Positions 17,848 to 26,539 of a stretch of 64,000 nucleotides of DNA are shown piece after piece. Position 1 is the first letter of the stretch. Each line of letters begins with the position of its first letter. Source of the stretch: Leptospiraceae bacterium (lineage in GTDB: Bacteria; Spirochaetota; Leptospiria; Leptospirales; Leptospiraceae); contig JACKPC010000004.1 in assembly GCA_024233835.1 (NCBI GenBank), forward strand, positions 246,001 through 310,000. The letters run 5' to 3'. The notes under the pieces are model-generated. The model worked only from the letters and a program-made list of their open reading frames with translations, made no database searches and was not told the origin of the DNA. Position numbers and translations under genes: made by a program.

Positions 17848-18462
17848 ATGAGTTTAATGCCATACGTTATCGAGCAAACCAGCAGGGGAGAAAGGCAATA
17901 TGATATTTTTTCGAGGCTTTTAAAAGATCGAATTATTTTTATCGGCCATCGAATTGATGATAATTATGCCAATTTAGTAACCGCTCAACTTCTCTTTCTG
18001 GAAGCAGATAATCCGGAAAGAGATATATATCTCTACATAAACTCACCGGGTGGCTACATTTCTTCCGGTCTGGCTATCTATGATACCATACAATATATAA
18101 AACCGGAAGTAAGAACTCTATGTATTGGAGAAGCAACTTCTATGGCCTCTCTACTTCTGGCCGGAGGTTCCAAAGGAAAGCGTTCAGCTTTACCTAATGC
18201 CAGGATTATGTTACACCAACCTTACGGTATGGCAACAGGTCAGGCCAGTGATATTGAAATTGCTGCTAATGAAATTACCCGTGAAAAGAGAAACATGATC
18301 GAAATCTACAGTCGTCATACAGGAAAACCATCAGAGACTATAGAGAAAGATATTGAAAGGGCCTTTTATATGACAGCAGAAGAAGCAAAAGCCTACGGAC
18401 TTATTGATAATGTTATAAAAGACAGAAAGAATACTTCTGAAGAAAAGAAAGACAACGCCTGA
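17848..18462 (+). CDS. clpP: ClpP-family protease subunit with substituted catalytic Asp
   Basis: 204 residues, normal ClpP length. Ser98 in GEATSMAS and His123 in MLHQP are present with the same 25-residue spacing as E. coli Ser111/His136. The position of E. coli Asp185 (ERD before the FLS motif) falls, with no gap, on Ala172 (IERAFYMTAEEA). The DNA reads GAAAGGGCCTTTTAT, so the codon is GCC. ClpP14 barrels with ClpX degrade unfolded or tagged proteins. This subunit may be weakly active, need a second ClpP, or use another residue. Leptospira are known to carry two ClpP isoforms. AGGA precedes the ATG. Confidence 0.95.
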   Translation: MSLMPYVIEQTSRGERQYDIFSRLLKDRIIFIGHRIDDNYANLVTAQLLFLEADNPERDIYLYINSPGGYISSGLAIYDTIQYIKPEVRTLCIGEATSMASLLLAGGSKGKRSALPNARIMLHQPYGMATGQASDIEIAANEITREKRNMIEIYSRHTGKPSETIEKDIERAFYMTAEEAKAYGLIDNVIKDRKNTSEEKKDNA

Positions 18463-18472
18463 TTAAGTCAAT

Positions 18473-19714
18473 ATGAATAAAGAAAAACTACATTGCTCTT
18501 TTTGCGGTAAAGAACAGGATCAGGTGAAAAGGCTGGTTGCAGGACCGGGTGTTTACATCTGTGATGAGTGCATCAGTCTTTGCAATGAAATCATTTCGGA
18601 AGAGCCGAATCAGGGTCTGGATAAACCCGCTCTTTTGGGTGAAGTTCCGAAACCGAGGGATATAAATAAAATCTTAGATCAATACATTATAGGTCAGGAA
18701 AGAGCCAAAAAGGCAATGGCAGTTGCAGTCTATAATCACTATAAAAGAATTCATTATAATTCTAATAAAAATGATATTGAATTAGACAAATCCAATATTC
18801 TACTTATCGGACCCACCGGTAGTGGAAAAACTCTCATGGCTCAGACTCTCGCCAAAATCCTAAAAGTTCCTTTCGCTATTGTAGATGCTACAGCTTTGAC
18901 GGAAGCTGGCTATGTAGGGGAAGATGTAGAGAATATCATTCTGAAACTTATTCAGAATGCTGATAATGATGTAAAAAGAGCAGAGCTTGGAATTATCTAT
19001 ATTGATGAAATTGATAAAATTTCTAGAAAAACAGATAGTGCCTCTATTACAAGAGATGTAAGCGGTGAAGGGGTACAACAGGCCCTGTTAAAAATTATTG
19101 AAGGAACTGTTGCAAATGTTCCTCCCCAGGGAGGGCGTAAACATCCTCATCAAGAATACATTGCTGTTGATACAAAAAATATTCTATTTATTTGCGGAGG
19201 GGCTTTTGTAGATCTGGATAAGATTATCAAAGCTCGTATCGGAGTAAAGAATATTGGCTTTGATAACCGAAATTCTGAAATTTCAAAAGATATTCCGGAC
19301 TCAGAAACCCTACAACATGTAATTCCTGAGGATTTGCTGAAATACGGTTTGATTCCTGAATTTGTGGGAAGACTTCCTATTATTGCTACGTTACAGGAAG
19401 CAGATATTGAATCTTTAAAAAGGATTTTTACAGAACCTAAAAACTCTCTTATGAAGCAGTATATGCAGATGTTTGAGATGGAGAATGTAACTTTAAAGTT
19501 CACAGATGATGCCATTGAAGAAGTCGCCAAACAGGCAATAAAAAGAGAGTCGGGAGCCAGGGGTTTGCGGGCTATTATTGAAGACATCATGCTTGATATT
19601 ATGTTCCAGATACCTTCTCGCTCAGATGTAATGGAAGTAGTGGTGACAAGAGAAACCGTAGCGAATAAAGAAGAACCCCTTTTCATTCTTAAGCCTGACG
19701 AAAAAATAGCCTGA
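18473..19714 (+). CDS. clpX: ATP-dependent Clp protease ATP-binding subunit ClpX
   Basis: 413 residues. The N-terminal zinc-binding domain has CSFC (residues 8-11) and CDEC. The AAA+ domain has Walker A GPTGSGKT, Walker B IIYIDEIDKI, the pore loop in AGYVGEDVENI, and the sensor-2 arginine in ESGARGLRAI. It unfolds substrates and feeds them into ClpP. It is 10 bases after clpP and in the same operon. A GRKHPHQEYIAVDTKNILFI segment matches the conserved region of the family. Confidence 0.97.
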   Translation: MNKEKLHCSFCGKEQDQVKRLVAGPGVYICDECISLCNEIISEEPNQGLDKPALLGEVPKPRDINKILDQYIIGQERAKKAMAVAVYNHYKRIHYNSNKNDIELDKSNILLIGPTGSGKTLMAQTLAKILKVPFAIVDATALTEAGYVGEDVENIILKLIQNADNDVKRAELGIIYIDEIDKISRKTDSASITRDVSGEGVQQALLKIIEGTVANVPPQGGRKHPHQEYIAVDTKNILFICGGAFVDLDKIIKARIGVKNIGFDNRNSEISKDIPDSETLQHVIPEDLLKYGLIPEFVGRLPIIATLQEADIESLKRIFTEPKNSLMKQYMQMFEMENVTLKFTDDAIEEVAKQAIKRESGARGLRAIIEDIMLDIMFQIPSRSDVMEVVVTRETVANKEEPLFILKPDEKIA

Positions 19715-19728
19715 ATTCGGTAAGGAAA

Positions 19729-19748
19729 GCGAGCCATAGGTGGTTCGC
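19729..19748. repeat. palindromic repeat, copy B (clpX terminator candidate)
   Basis: GCGAGCCATAGGTGGTTCGC is an 8-bp stem with one G-U pair and a 4-base loop, 14 bases after the clpX stop. Read on the other strand its loop is CCTA, closer to the CCAA of copies A and C, so this copy may be inverted. A short T-rich stretch follows only later. Confidence 0.65.
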
Positions 19749-19825
19749 CAGGCCCTTTGCTTTCTCTCCATTTCTAAAAAAGCGAAAAGCTCATAATTAT
19801 TTTTGAAATCTTTCCGAAAAATAGT

Positions 19826-20560
19826 ATGATGGACTTCTTAAGAAAACTTAATCTCCGTAAATATCTTGATTTTTTAGATGAGCTGGTAAGTAAAATTCCC
19901 GAAACCATAGCCAATCTTTTAAAAGCAGTTTTTTTCATTATTATAGCCATAGGTGCTGTATATGGGATTTATATTGGCTGGTCTTATGGTAAAAAGAGCG
20001 CATCACAGGTCGGTCAGGATCTGGCTAAAGATACCCGAACTCTTTTTAAGGAAGAAATAGAAAAAGAATACAACCGTAAACGAAAAAATATTCGGATGCC
20101 GGATATGTCCGAGTTATTAAATGATTCTCAATACAGGGAAGAGAATCGTTATGAATACTTCCAGAATAAGGAAACACCCGGAGTAAATGCTGATTTAATT
20201 GAGAGTGATAGAAAACTCCTCGAAAGTAAATCTTTACGCACAATTAAGCAAAAAGATTCCGGAGCACCCTTATACGATATTGAAGATAAAGAAGTGGAAT
20301 CTAACCCGATTTCTGATTCGAACTATTTACCTGGAGAAGAAAAACCCAAACCTGCTATTTCAGAGGATCTGATTGATGGAGAAATGACGATTCGGGAAAA
20401 GGATAAAAAACCCCAGGTCTTAGAAAGAACACGGAAAATCGATTTCATAGATAAGCCTGATACAAAGAAGGGTAAAACAGAAGCACCATCAGAAGAAAGT
20501 CCAAAGCCAGCAGAGAAAAAACCAGAATTGGAAAAAACGGGAGAAGCAGGTTCACAATGA
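19826..20560 (+). CDS. single-pass membrane protein with long disordered tail
   Basis: 244 residues. A short amphipathic N-terminus is followed by one transmembrane helix (about 29-52, LLKAVFFIIIAIGAVYGIYI), then a highly charged, Pro/Lys/Glu-rich tail likely to be disordered. The stop overlaps the next start (ATGA), so it is translationally coupled to the TPR-like exported protein. No domain is recognised. Two adjacent ATGs occur at 19826 and 19829. An envelope-linking or scaffold role is inferred only from architecture and coupling. Confidence 0.6.
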   Translation: MMDFLRKLNLRKYLDFLDELVSKIPETIANLLKAVFFIIIAIGAVYGIYIGWSYGKKSASQVGQDLAKDTRTLFKEEIEKEYNRKRKNIRMPDMSELLNDSQYREENRYEYFQNKETPGVNADLIESDRKLLESKSLRTIKQKDSGAPLYDIEDKEVESNPISDSNYLPGEEKPKPAISEDLIDGEMTIREKDKKPQVLERTRKIDFIDKPDTKKGKTEAPSEESPKPAEKKPELEKTGEAGSQ

Positions 20561-21486
20561 AATTTTATATCCGTTTTTTTGCTTTCTTACTTTTCTCGAC
20601 GATTTTATTTGCGGAAGATAAAGAAATTTTTTTACCTTTTCCAAAGGATTCTACGGAATCTTATGCACAGGAAAAAAGTCAGAACAATACGGAAGAGAAT
20701 AGTTCTGCTGAGAATAAAATTTCGAAAGGAGACTCCTCTTCTTCCGGTGAAATTAAAAACTCATCTGGTTTGAAGCGTTTATCCGGTGAGGGAACAGAAG
20801 AGTCAGAACTACCTAATTTAAAGGATATTAAAAGAAAGGCAAAAGGCAAAAAGAAAAACAACGATGAATCTCTTCCTCCTTTTGAAAGGGCAAAGTATTA
20901 TATCAATCGTTCCAGGCTAAAAACCGGTGGAACAGAATTAGATGAATCTATCAGTAAACAGGGAGTATTTGCAGATAAAGCGAAATTGGATAAGATAAGA
21001 CTACTGGCCCTGGATAGAAAAAAATCCGAAGCTGAATCGCTTATCACAGGTCTGGATGCCTCCCGGGAAGATTTGAAATTTCAGGCGTATTTTGAACTGG
21101 GAAATGGATTAGAAAACTCGGGTTCCTTTAAAGAAGAAAAGGATGAAGCAATTCCTTACTATTTAAAAATTATTACAGAAGCTCCGGAGGGTTCTGAACT
21201 AATTCCGAGGACTTTATGGACTATTGCCTCTTTGCATTATAAAATGGCTGAATACCGACAATCCCTGGATTATTTATCCCGTATTATTTTACACCATCCG
21301 AATACAGAGTATATAGATGATGCTGTATATCTCAGTGCCCTTATTTACGAGCGAGGAGATCAGACTGTCAAGGACCATGAAAAAGCCAGAAAATACTATA
21401 ATATTTTTTTAAACAGTCAATCAAATCCCTATTTTAAAAAAAGTATCTATTTAAAGGAAGTTAAACAGAGAAAAGGGAAATTCTAA
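20557..21486 (+). CDS. exported protein with C-terminal TPR-like region
   Basis: 309 residues. MKFYIRFFAFLLFSTILFAED is a signal peptide. A low-complexity Ser/Lys/Glu region (about 35-110) precedes helical repeats (about 120-309) that resemble tetratricopeptide units of the BamD/CpoB type: AYFELGNGLENSGSF, AIPYYLKIITEAPEGS, TLWTIASLHYKMAEYRQSLD and DYLSRIILHHPNTEYIDDAV. It is probably periplasmic. The four-base overlap with the preceding membrane-protein gene suggests they work as a pair, perhaps in envelope assembly. Confidence 0.65.
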   Translation: MKFYIRFFAFLLFSTILFAEDKEIFLPFPKDSTESYAQEKSQNNTEENSSAENKISKGDSSSSGEIKNSSGLKRLSGEGTEESELPNLKDIKRKAKGKKKNNDESLPPFERAKYYINRSRLKTGGTELDESISKQGVFADKAKLDKIRLLALDRKKSEAESLITGLDASREDLKFQAYFELGNGLENSGSFKEEKDEAIPYYLKIITEAPEGSELIPRTLWTIASLHYKMAEYRQSLDYLSRIILHHPNTEYIDDAVYLSALIYERGDQTVKDHEKARKYYNIFLNSQSNPYFKKSIYLKEVKQRKGKF

Positions 21487-21519
21487 ACGAAAGGGGAACC
21501 TGTCTCTGTCGTCGCCCAT

Positions 21520-21568
21520 CCATCGCTCCCTGAGTGATTGTGTAACAATTATATCGAAGGGGCGATGG
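21520..21568. other. nested stem-loop in a convergent intergenic region
   Basis: Outer arms CCATCGCTCC and GGGGCGATGG can form ten pairs with one G-U. Within the loop, ATTGT and ACAAT form a second stem around GTA. It lies between two convergent stops (21486 and 21639). No T tract follows, so it may be an RNA 3' end, a processing site or an unannotated structured element. Confidence 0.4.
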
Positions 21569-21638
21569 CTACTACTCACCAACCTGGCGACCTGCATTTC
21601 CGTAAAGCTCAGATATCGGCAAATATCTAAAGGAAAGC

Positions 21639-22103
21639 TTATAATATAGCTATATTTACTTCTATCTGTCCCATTTTCGAATAGAGGTTTAAAGATAGTG
21701 TGGTTGTATTACTGAAGCGAATAGAAGGATCATCTTTTTCGATGATATTCGGAGTTGTAATGTCTACCATTTGACCGCTGGAGCTAAAGATATTAATTGC
21801 GTTACCGGTTGTCATGTTTCCGATTTCCCCAATAATATCCTTATATTCATCCTTTACGGCTTCGTCATCAAGTCCGGGCATGAGCTTTCTTGCCATTTTA
21901 TAAGCACAATCCAGATTCATGCTGTAAACAACCTCTCCTTTATAGGCCCCTATTACTCCTATAACAATCGCGACCTCATAATTGGGAGCCGGTGTATCTT
22001 TTATTCTAAGTTTGCCACGGATTAGTTCAATCTCAAGTGTCTGCCTGAACACCAAAGAGGCCGCTTCAATGAAAGGGTTTACGAACTCTGCTCTAATTTC
22101 CAT
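21639..22103 (-). CDS. cheX: CheX-family chemotaxis phosphatase
   Basis: 154 residues, the usual CheX size. The key E-x2-N motif appears in DIIGEIGNMTTGNA (near residue 90), where Glu and Asn position water for dephosphorylation of CheY-P. MEIRAEFVNPFIEAASLVF at the start and VIGAYKGEVVYSM in the middle also fit. In spirochaetes CheX is the main CheY-P phosphatase. No other chemotaxis gene is adjacent. It follows the PpiD-like gene by eight bases on the same strand, so co-transcription is likely. Confidence 0.85.
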   Translation of the reverse strand: MEIRAEFVNPFIEAASLVFRQTLEIELIRGKLRIKDTPAPNYEVAIVIGVIGAYKGEVVYSMNLDCAYKMARKLMPGLDDEAVKDEYKDIIGEIGNMTTGNAINIFSSSGQMVDITTPNIIEKDDPSIRFSNTTTLSLNLYSKMGQIEVNIAIL

Positions 22104-22111
22104 TCTAAATC

Positions 22112-23350
22112 TCAGTTAACCTGTTTTGACTGTATTTTCTTTGTAACCGGATATAAGGCACCAACAGATTGATTGATCTCTCTTAAAAAGGTCATGAGAA
22201 GGTACCTGGAATTATCGACTGCTGCTGGTTGTGAATCCGTAACTGCAGTTATTTCCATTGCTTTGAATTCTACATAAATGGACTTATCGATATCCTTATA
22301 GGGACCGCCTACTTTATTCTTTCCAAATTCAATGTCGGCAAGTTCTTTTAAAAAATTAGAATTAGATAAAAAACTTACCTCTTTATTTTCAGCATTTTTC
22401 ATATTATCCATTTCTGAAAGTGATATGGATTTTACACTTTTAATCTCTTTTCCTACGGATTTTGCAATTTCCGCTAAAGCTGTTTCGCCCTTACTTTTTA
22501 GGCCATCCAATTTTGTCTTCAGCTCTGTAAGCTTCTGTCTTTTAATTTCAGATTTTAACTTACTCTCAAGAAAGATTTTTCTTTTTTCATAAGTTTCAGG
22601 TTTTCCATCTTTATCTTTAGGTAACTTACCTGACTTGGATTCTGACTCATACTCTTTCTTAACTTCTTCTTCAGAAATAGTGATTTCCTTATCTAACTGG
22701 TTAAAGATATCATCGTCAGAAAAAACCACATAATTAAGGGTTAATTTTACTCCGGAAGCTTCTTTTTCAATCTGGGTCTGAGAATCAGTCTTTTTTGTTT
22801 TGCTAAGTAAAAACCCATCCATAAGTTTGTAAGCTACAGTAGTATCTTTTCGATATGGTAAATTTTCTCTTCTTAAAAGGTCTCTATAAATATCCTCAAC
22901 AGAGCGAATTTCCTCTTTGGAGTATCCGGCTGAAATATCGGATTGTTTGTGTAAAGTCCTCGCTTCATCGGATAATTCACGTAAAATATAATTCTGGCTG
23001 ATATCGTAACCGGAAGCCCTGGCGATAATTCCTGCTACCTTAAGACGTTTAACCGTGGAATAAGCACAACTATCAATAATGCTCTGATTATCTTTCATGT
23101 TAGGAAGATATTGTTTGTATCGGTAATAGCACTCACTTCGTGCCCTCTGAAAATATCCAATAGGGATGTCCATACTTCCTACAGTCCCGGCACTGGAGCT
23201 ATTTCCTCCGGTAATTAATTGAATAATTCCTTTTTCTGCATCACCCGGTAGAAGGGTTAAAACAAGCATACTTACCAGAATAAATAAAAAAATACCAAAT
23301 ACGGTTCTAAAAACCTTTTCTTTCAGGCTTAGTGGTTCGTCTTCCATCAT
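22112..23350 (-). CDS. PpiD/SurA-like membrane-anchored chaperone, no PPIase domain seen
   Basis: 412 residues. A cytoplasmic stub (MMEDEPLSLKEKVFR) is followed by one transmembrane helix (about 16-35) and a large periplasmic helical domain with SurA_N-like texture: YFQRARSECYYRYKQYL and DISQNYILRELSDEARTLHK. The parvulin catalytic fold expected in PpiD was not recognised; the corresponding region (about 200-330) is charged and coiled-coil-like. It may hold nascent envelope proteins at the inner membrane, by analogy with PpiD. AGGAAAATTTTT precedes the start. cheX follows directly. Confidence 0.55.
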   Translation of the reverse strand: MMEDEPLSLKEKVFRTVFGIFLFILVSMLVLTLLPGDAEKGIIQLITGGNSSSAGTVGSMDIPIGYFQRARSECYYRYKQYLPNMKDNQSIIDSCAYSTVKRLKVAGIIARASGYDISQNYILRELSDEARTLHKQSDISAGYSKEEIRSVEDIYRDLLRRENLPYRKDTTVAYKLMDGFLLSKTKKTDSQTQIEKEASGVKLTLNYVVFSDDDIFNQLDKEITISEEEVKKEYESESKSGKLPKDKDGKPETYEKRKIFLESKLKSEIKRQKLTELKTKLDGLKSKGETALAEIAKSVGKEIKSVKSISLSEMDNMKNAENKEVSFLSNSNFLKELADIEFGKNKVGGPYKDIDKSIYVEFKAMEITAVTDSQPAAVDNSRYLLMTFLREINQSVGALYPVTKKIQSKQVN

Positions 23351-23448
23351 AAAAATTTTCCTGTGATAATGTTTTTAGTGATTATAAAAATGTAAAGTAA
23401 TAAAAACTACTTTATCCTTTCTAAAAAATAACAGATAAATAGAATAGA

Positions 23449-24252
23449 ATGTTATACCTGGCTGTAATACTGGTAGCTCTCGGATTTCTTTGTTTTGCCT
23501 ATGTTTTTTGGGGAGCCTCCTTTCGTAAATCAGAAGCGTTTGCTCAGTTTTCAGGAGCAAGAATCAAAGCCAATAGAACTACTCCGAGTTCTTCTTATTC
23601 TACAGTTAAAATGAATATTCGAAATCCGCATTCAGTTCCGCCAAGGAAATATACCCTTTTTAATTCGAAATATCCTGAAGTTCGTAGTAATTCAGAACTG
23701 GAAGAACGAATTTTAATGGAAAGGCGATTGAGTGCAAATAAGCAGGAAGCTTTTTCTTCTGAAAAAGAAACACAGAAAACTAAAAAATTCGAAACACAAA
23801 TAGATTTTGAGTTTACTGAAGAAATAGAAGATTTTAACGATAAAAGTCCGGTGAAAGGCAAATTACGGCAACTCAGGACGGACTCTTTCCAGATTGAATC
23901 AGAAGAAGAAGTACAGGAAGAAACAGGATTTGCCCTCGATGGAATTTTATTTTTAGACTATGGAAGAAAAATTCCATATGATGACCGAAATATTCAAAAT
24001 ATAGATTGGGAAGAGGAATTTTTTGAGCATTTCAAGAGAGTAGGAAATGTTCGACTAAGAGAAGAGGAAGACTCTTTTGAATTTCACCATCAAAATACAA
24101 TTCACCGCTACAGCGTACCTTCTCTCAGTCAGGTAATTTTCTATGACAACGCGTTTTCTTTACTACCCAAAGACGATGAGACCCCTATTCCTTTATTTTT
24201 TACAGAAAAAGTAGATAGGTTTAAAGACTTCCTGACAGAGAAATATGAATAA
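23449..24252 (+). CDS. membrane-anchored hypothetical protein
   Basis: 267 residues. An N-terminal hydrophobic helix (about 2-22) acts as an anchor or uncleaved signal. Next comes a polar linker, an acidic stretch (about 120-165) and a C-terminal globular part (about 165-267) containing FALDGILFLDYGRKIPYDDR and a repeated aromatic/acidic pattern. No known domain is recognised. Its start lies 98 bases from the divergent PpiD-like gene. It may be a lineage-specific envelope protein. Confidence 0.6.
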   Translation: MLYLAVILVALGFLCFAYVFWGASFRKSEAFAQFSGARIKANRTTPSSSYSTVKMNIRNPHSVPPRKYTLFNSKYPEVRSNSELEERILMERRLSANKQEAFSSEKETQKTKKFETQIDFEFTEEIEDFNDKSPVKGKLRQLRTDSFQIESEEEVQEETGFALDGILFLDYGRKIPYDDRNIQNIDWEEEFFEHFKRVGNVRLREEEDSFEFHHQNTIHRYSVPSLSQVIFYDNAFSLLPKDDETPIPLFFTEKVDRFKDFLTEKYE

Positions 24253-24312
24253 AAGAATTGACCCTTTTTCTTCTTTTTTATACATCATCATATAAAAAAT
24301 ATGAGGAACCTT

Positions 24313-24684
24313 ATGAAGAAAAGTGTAGTGTTAATTTTTGTTTTGAGCCTGGGTCTTCTTTTTTGTGGTAAAGCCCCTGAGGTAGTGAGTAAGCCCAAAG
24401 TGGACCCCAAAGAAATGTTTGCACCTAAATATAAAAGTGCTGATGAGTTTGTGAAGTGGTTAAGTGGTGGAGAAAGTGGAGTTACTTCCGCAAAATTTGT
24501 TAAAAAAAATACCTTTAAGAACCTGAAAGCTAAAGATGGTGGTTTAATCGCAATTGATGGAAAAAACTATGATTGCTATGTATATGAAACCGCGGAAGAC
24601 TGGGCTTTCTTTGAAACACATGCAAAAGAATCCGGAACGGAAATCTTAAATTATTATAATGCTCGCTGCCTGATGGCGAAATAA
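24313..24684 (+). CDS. small lipoprotein
   Basis: 123 residues from the ATG at 24313, which has GAGGAA five bases upstream; the in-frame ATG at 24301 overlaps that site. MKKSVVLIFVLSLGLLFC ends in a lipobox with Cys18, followed by GKAPEVVSK. The mature part is about 105 residues, Lys-rich, with one further Cys in the segment YDCYVYE and one in NARCLMAK that could form a disulfide. A terminator (copy C of the palindromic repeat) follows. Function unknown. Confidence 0.7.
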   Translation: MKKSVVLIFVLSLGLLFCGKAPEVVSKPKVDPKEMFAPKYKSADEFVKWLSGGESGVTSAKFVKKNTFKNLKAKDGGLIAIDGKNYDCYVYETAEDWAFFETHAKESGTEILNYYNARCLMAK

Positions 24685-24698
24685 AAAGTGAATTGCAA

Positions 24699-24718
24699 GC
24701 GAACCACCAATGGTTCGC
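24699..24718 (+). terminator. palindromic repeat copy C, intrinsic terminator
   Basis: GCGAACCACCAATGGTTCGC, extended to AAGCGAACCA / TGGTTCGCTT, is followed by a run of T (24719-24725). It lies 14 bases after the lipoprotein stop. It is the only copy of this repeat family with a strong T tract. Confidence 0.85.
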
Positions 24719-24734
24719 TTTTTTTCTAATTACA

Positions 24735-25298
24735 TCAGATAAATATTTTTTGAATTCCTTTGATAAACTGTTGAAAGCTTGTAGATCTATTTTTCTGAAT
24801 GTCTAAGTTTTGGGAGATAACTCTGGATGATTGAATTTCTTTGTATTCAGGTAATATTTTTTTTAGAGTTTCTTTTGCATGTAAGTTATCAGGATTTTTA
24901 AAATTTGCTTTGTTCTCATATTTGTTACTTTTAAATTTTGGAAATGCCTTTTCAATCGCTTTCAAATCTCCTAAATACCAGGATTCCAGTTCCCTGCAAA
25001 CAATTCTGATTAACAGAGGGTTTCGGTAATCTCCACACCATTGCTGAATATCGTGCTTTATTTTACGACAATCTGCAATATCTTGATCGTGTAAAATAAC
25101 CACAGATATAGGTTCATGCCAATGGTTAAAGACTTTCATTTTGTTAATAATAGAATTCTTAAGATCACCTTTTCCCTGATGCTTGCGAATAAAATAATTT
25201 ACATCCAGTTTCCAATGCTCCGGTACAATTCCCGGTAATAGGTTTCTCAGGCATTCTTCCATAGATGGCTCTTCTACTAGTATTTCTATTCTAGCCAT
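24735..25298 (-). CDS. DUF4276-family protein (RloB/AbiLii-like), partner of AAA ATPase
   Basis: 187 residues. The start MARIEILVEEPSMEECLRNLL has the N-terminal strand and acidic motif seen in DUF4276 proteins. A second acidic cluster occurs in VVILHDQDIADC (DQD), and RIVCRELESWYLGDLKAIE matches the conserved central segment. The family is thought to be distantly Toprim-like, so the acidic residues could be metal ligands of a nuclease. It overlaps the upstream ATPase by eight bases. ATPase/DUF4276 pairs occur as AbiL-type abortive infection or RloAB modules; a defence role here is inference. Confidence 0.7.
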   Translation of the reverse strand: MARIEILVEEPSMEECLRNLLPGIVPEHWKLDVNYFIRKHQGKGDLKNSIINKMKVFNHWHEPISVVILHDQDIADCRKIKHDIQQWCGDYRNPLLIRIVCRELESWYLGDLKAIEKAFPKFKSNKYENKANFKNPDNLHAKETLKKILPEYKEIQSSRVISQNLDIQKNRSTSFQQFIKGIQKIFI

Positions 25299-26508
25299 TT
25301 TTTCTCTCTTTGGGACTGCTTCCTGTAAAATAACCCTGTGACCATAAATAACCCAGCTTATCTCCAGACTCTTTTAGTTTTTTTATCATTTCATCTTCCG
25401 AGGCTTTTTGAATAGTAGAATAGCCCTCTTTCTTTTTTAACCAAAAGACTTCATTTGTTTCCAGAGCATTTAAAAAATCAGGAGAATGCGTAGAAATAAA
25501 AACCTGCCCCCCATTTTTTGCATAATCCCTAAATTCTTCCGCTAACTCATTCAATAGCTCGGGGTGTAAATAATTTTCAGGTTCTTCTACACAAAGTAAA
25601 GGATGAGGATTTGGATCATGTAATAGCATTAGATAGGCAAACATTTTAATCGTCCCATCGGACACATATCTGGAGATAAATGGATCCTTAAAACTTCCAT
25701 CTTTGAATTGCAGTATGATTCTACCATCTGCTGTCTCTTCTGCTTTGACAGTATCGATCCCCGGTATACGTTGTTGTAGCTTATTTAGAATTCTTTGGAA
25801 TTCCTCCGGAAAATTTTCATAAATAAATTTAGTATATTGTGCTAAATTATTTCCCGTTGTAGATAGGTGTTCACTGATTCCGGTATCAGAAAGTGTTTGG
25901 GCTGCTTGAATCTGGAAATTGGAAACAAACCAATTTTCTAAAAGTCTACGAAAGGAACTGATGGCTTTAAACTTTTGAAATTGACCAAGTCCTTTGATGG
26001 CTAAGATATCCGGTGAATCTAATTTCTGGTTTTCACGTTTATCTTTAAAATTCTGTTTATCCGTTTCGAACTCTTCCTCATTCGTGATGGCACTTCCTTC
26101 TCCTTCTTGAAAATCCAAAAAGTTGAAAGGTTTGCCAGTTTGTCCTCTGCGGTATTTTAAAATTTCTTTCTTGATAATGGGAATGGTTGTGCCCGGTTTT
26201 GCATCGATAGAAAGCTCGTATGTCACCAGGGGTTGCTTTTCTCCTGAAACATCAGGATTACGGAATTTAATTATAAATTCAATCGGTCCCGTACTATTTC
26301 GGGAACGTACTTCATTAATGCCTCCTCGCTTAGCCAGAGCAGTGCGAATATTTTCTCGCAGGGCATCACTTAAAAAACCAAACACATCGAACAGTGTAGA
26401 TTTACCAGAGCCATTGGCTCCCAAAAAAACGCACATATTGGGAAGATCTTTTATTTCTACATCTTTATAAACCTTGAAATTTTTGATACTCAACTGTTCA
26501 ATTTTCAT
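25291..26508 (-). CDS. AAA_21-family ATPase (OLD/ABC-like)
   Basis: 405 residues. Walker A is GANGSGKST (Lys36), the signature-like segment is SDGTIKMFAYLMLL, Walker B is LLCVEEPENYLHP, and a His switch lies in ISTHSPDFLNALE. The single-chain ABC-type head with a long insert (about 60-280) matches the AAA_21 group of OLD-related ATPases. It is translationally coupled to the downstream DUF4276 gene by an overlapping start. The C-terminus ends with a charged tail. Likely part of a two-gene effector system. Confidence 0.85.
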   Translation of the reverse strand: MKIEQLSIKNFKVYKDVEIKDLPNMCVFLGANGSGKSTLFDVFGFLSDALRENIRTALAKRGGINEVRSRNSTGPIEFIIKFRNPDVSGEKQPLVTYELSIDAKPGTTIPIIKKEILKYRRGQTGKPFNFLDFQEGEGSAITNEEEFETDKQNFKDKRENQKLDSPDILAIKGLGQFQKFKAISSFRRLLENWFVSNFQIQAAQTLSDTGISEHLSTTGNNLAQYTKFIYENFPEEFQRILNKLQQRIPGIDTVKAEETADGRIILQFKDGSFKDPFISRYVSDGTIKMFAYLMLLHDPNPHPLLCVEEPENYLHPELLNELAEEFRDYAKNGGQVFISTHSPDFLNALETNEVFWLKKKEGYSTIQKASEDEMIKKLKESGDKLGYLWSQGYFTGSSPKERKNG

Positions 26509-26539
26509 GATAATTTATTCCTTCACGGAAATACGATTC

